From Pseudomonas sp. Irchel 3E20 (GTDB taxonomy: Bacteria > Pseudomonadota > Gammaproteobacteria > Pseudomonadales > Pseudomonadaceae): 64,000 nt of DNA. Position 1 is the stretch's first letter; every line of letters starts with the position of its first letter. Below, piece after piece: positions 63,392 through 64,000 of the stretch. Location: positions 62,001 to 126,000 of the forward strand of contig NZ_FYEE01000002.1 in assembly GCF_900187645.1 (NCBI RefSeq), in the 5' to 3' direction. The notes beneath the pieces are model-generated. The model saw only the letters and a program-made list of their open reading frames with translations, did not search any database and was not told where the DNA came from. A program made the position numbers and the translations under genes.

Positions 63392-64000
63392 TTATGGGGC
63401 GGTGAGGGTGGCGATAAAGTGCAGAATCTGCGCGCCCAGTTCCGCCGCTAGGGGCAGTTGTGGGTCTTTGTAGGAGGCCAGTTGCCGCCGGGTGTCGTTG
63501 GCCACGATGCGCAGCACGTGGTTCATGCCTTCGATCAGCGCCAGGTGCGCGTCGGGTTTGGCGGCTTTGAGTAGGCGCGCATCCGCCACGCCGACCTGGA
63601 TATCGTTACTGCCCTGGATGATGAGCGCCGGCATTTTCAGGCGGGCGAAAGCGCCCGCCGGGTCCTGGCGGAACAGGCTTATCAGGTAGGGCTGCACGCT
63701 CGGGCGGAAGATCACTTGCAGGGCTGGCGGCACCTCAGCGTCCACCTGGCCGGCCTTGAGGCTGTCGAGCAGTTGATTGCTGCGCAGCATCAGCGCGGGT
63801 GGCAGGCGCGTGGCCAATTGCTGGCGCAGCACCTCGTCGATGGGGCGGGCGCTGCCGGACACCGAAATCACCCCAGCAGCCCCCACCGTGGGCGCGGCGA
63901 GGTTGGCGATCAGCGCGCCCTCGCTGTGGCCCAGCAGGATCAACGGGCCCATACGCGGGTCGTTCTTGAGTTGCTGGCCCCAGGCCACGGCATCGCTGAC
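63392..64000 (-). CDS. Alpha/beta hydrolase, C-terminal part, truncated by window edge
   Basis: 203 codons visible; the start lies beyond 64000. The nucleophile elbow LLGHSEGALIA carries the catalytic Ser, LIIQGSNDIQV near the C-terminal third the Asp, and EGMNHVL the His. This is the pattern of esterase/dienelactone-hydrolase-like proteins; the substrate is unknown. Confidence 0.85.
   Translation of the reverse strand, partial: VSDAVAWGQQLKNDPRMGPLILLGHSEGALIANLAAPTVGAAGVISVSGSARPIDEVLRQQLATRLPPALMLRSNQLLDSLKAGQVDAEVPPALQVIFRPSVQPYLISLFRQDPAGAFARLKMPALIIQGSNDIQVGVADARLLKAAKPDAHLALIEGMNHVLRIVANDTRRQLASYKDPQLPLAAELGAQILHFIATLTAP

Overview
The window looks like a chromosomal segment from a Pseudomonas of the P. 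fluorescens group. Support comes from high GC, the algU-mucA-mucB-mucD block without mucC, REP/REPIN palindromes carrying GAGCGAGC/GCTCGCTC-type cores, and a gene order close to known Pseudomonas chromosomes: ung, tctABC, tctDE, ygfZ, sdhE, nadB, algU, then the bepA-type protease, TusA-like protein, perM, bcp, gcvR, dapA, bamC, purC and a tRNA-Ser. It is mostly core genome. I see no insertion sequence, prophage, CRISPR array or transposase.

Layout. 1-3.4 kb: the start of a membrane sensor gene, a DUF3757-type secreted protein in an AT-richer patch, a Tyr/Pro-rich lipoprotein and an acyl-CoA hydratase/hydrolase. 3.4-10.7 kb: ung, an AbrB-type membrane protein and the tricarboxylate transport locus tctCBA with its two-component system tctDE; the outer-membrane porin expected between them survives only as a 42-codon remnant. 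10.7-15 kb: HDOD protein, ygfZ, sdhE-ygfX and nadB. 15-19.3 kb: the envelope-stress regulon head algU-mucA-mucB-mucD with two AlgU-type promoters. 19.3-27.4 kb: periplasmic M48 protease, TusA-like protein, PerM-type permease, bcp-gcvR, then dapA-bamC-MBL hydrolase-purC and tRNA-Ser(CGA).

27.4-39.3 kb is the most accessory-like part. It holds a four-gene membrane glycosylation module (GT2, methyltransferase, GtrA, DUF6311-type protein), a decayed LysR gene, an orphan 5-carboxymethyl-2-hydroxymuconate isomerase, a LysR regulator, two small-molecule genes (EamA transporter and a glutamine-synthetase-like ligase, divergent), an EptA-type lipid A phosphoethanolamine transferase and a methyltransferase. 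39.4-47.9 kb: rnd-ycgL, a hydroxyacid dehydrogenase, a nitroreductase, the YcgN cysteine-cluster protein, a secreted protein with a decayed zinc-peptidase motif, a TrmL-type methyltransferase, a triple tandem REPIN array, an HNH protein and small regulatory or secreted proteins. 47.9-57.7 kb: oligopeptidase B-type peptidase, YafJ-type amidotransferase, the pxpABC 5-oxoprolinase operon with a divergent LysR gene, and a MoxR/VWA pair. 57.7-64 kb: AsmA/DUF748 protein, cysK, lpxO, an EamA transporter, a coiled-coil membrane-anchored protein and the 3' part of an alpha/beta hydrolase.

No clear defence island or new multi-gene immune system is visible. The observations most worth following are the porin and LysR remnants, the glycosylation module, the pseudo-zinc-peptidase, the tandem REPINs, and two unexplained RNA-structure signals (the dapA leader and an orphan terminator near 63.2 kb). 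All assignments come from reading translated sequence and motifs; no database search was run.
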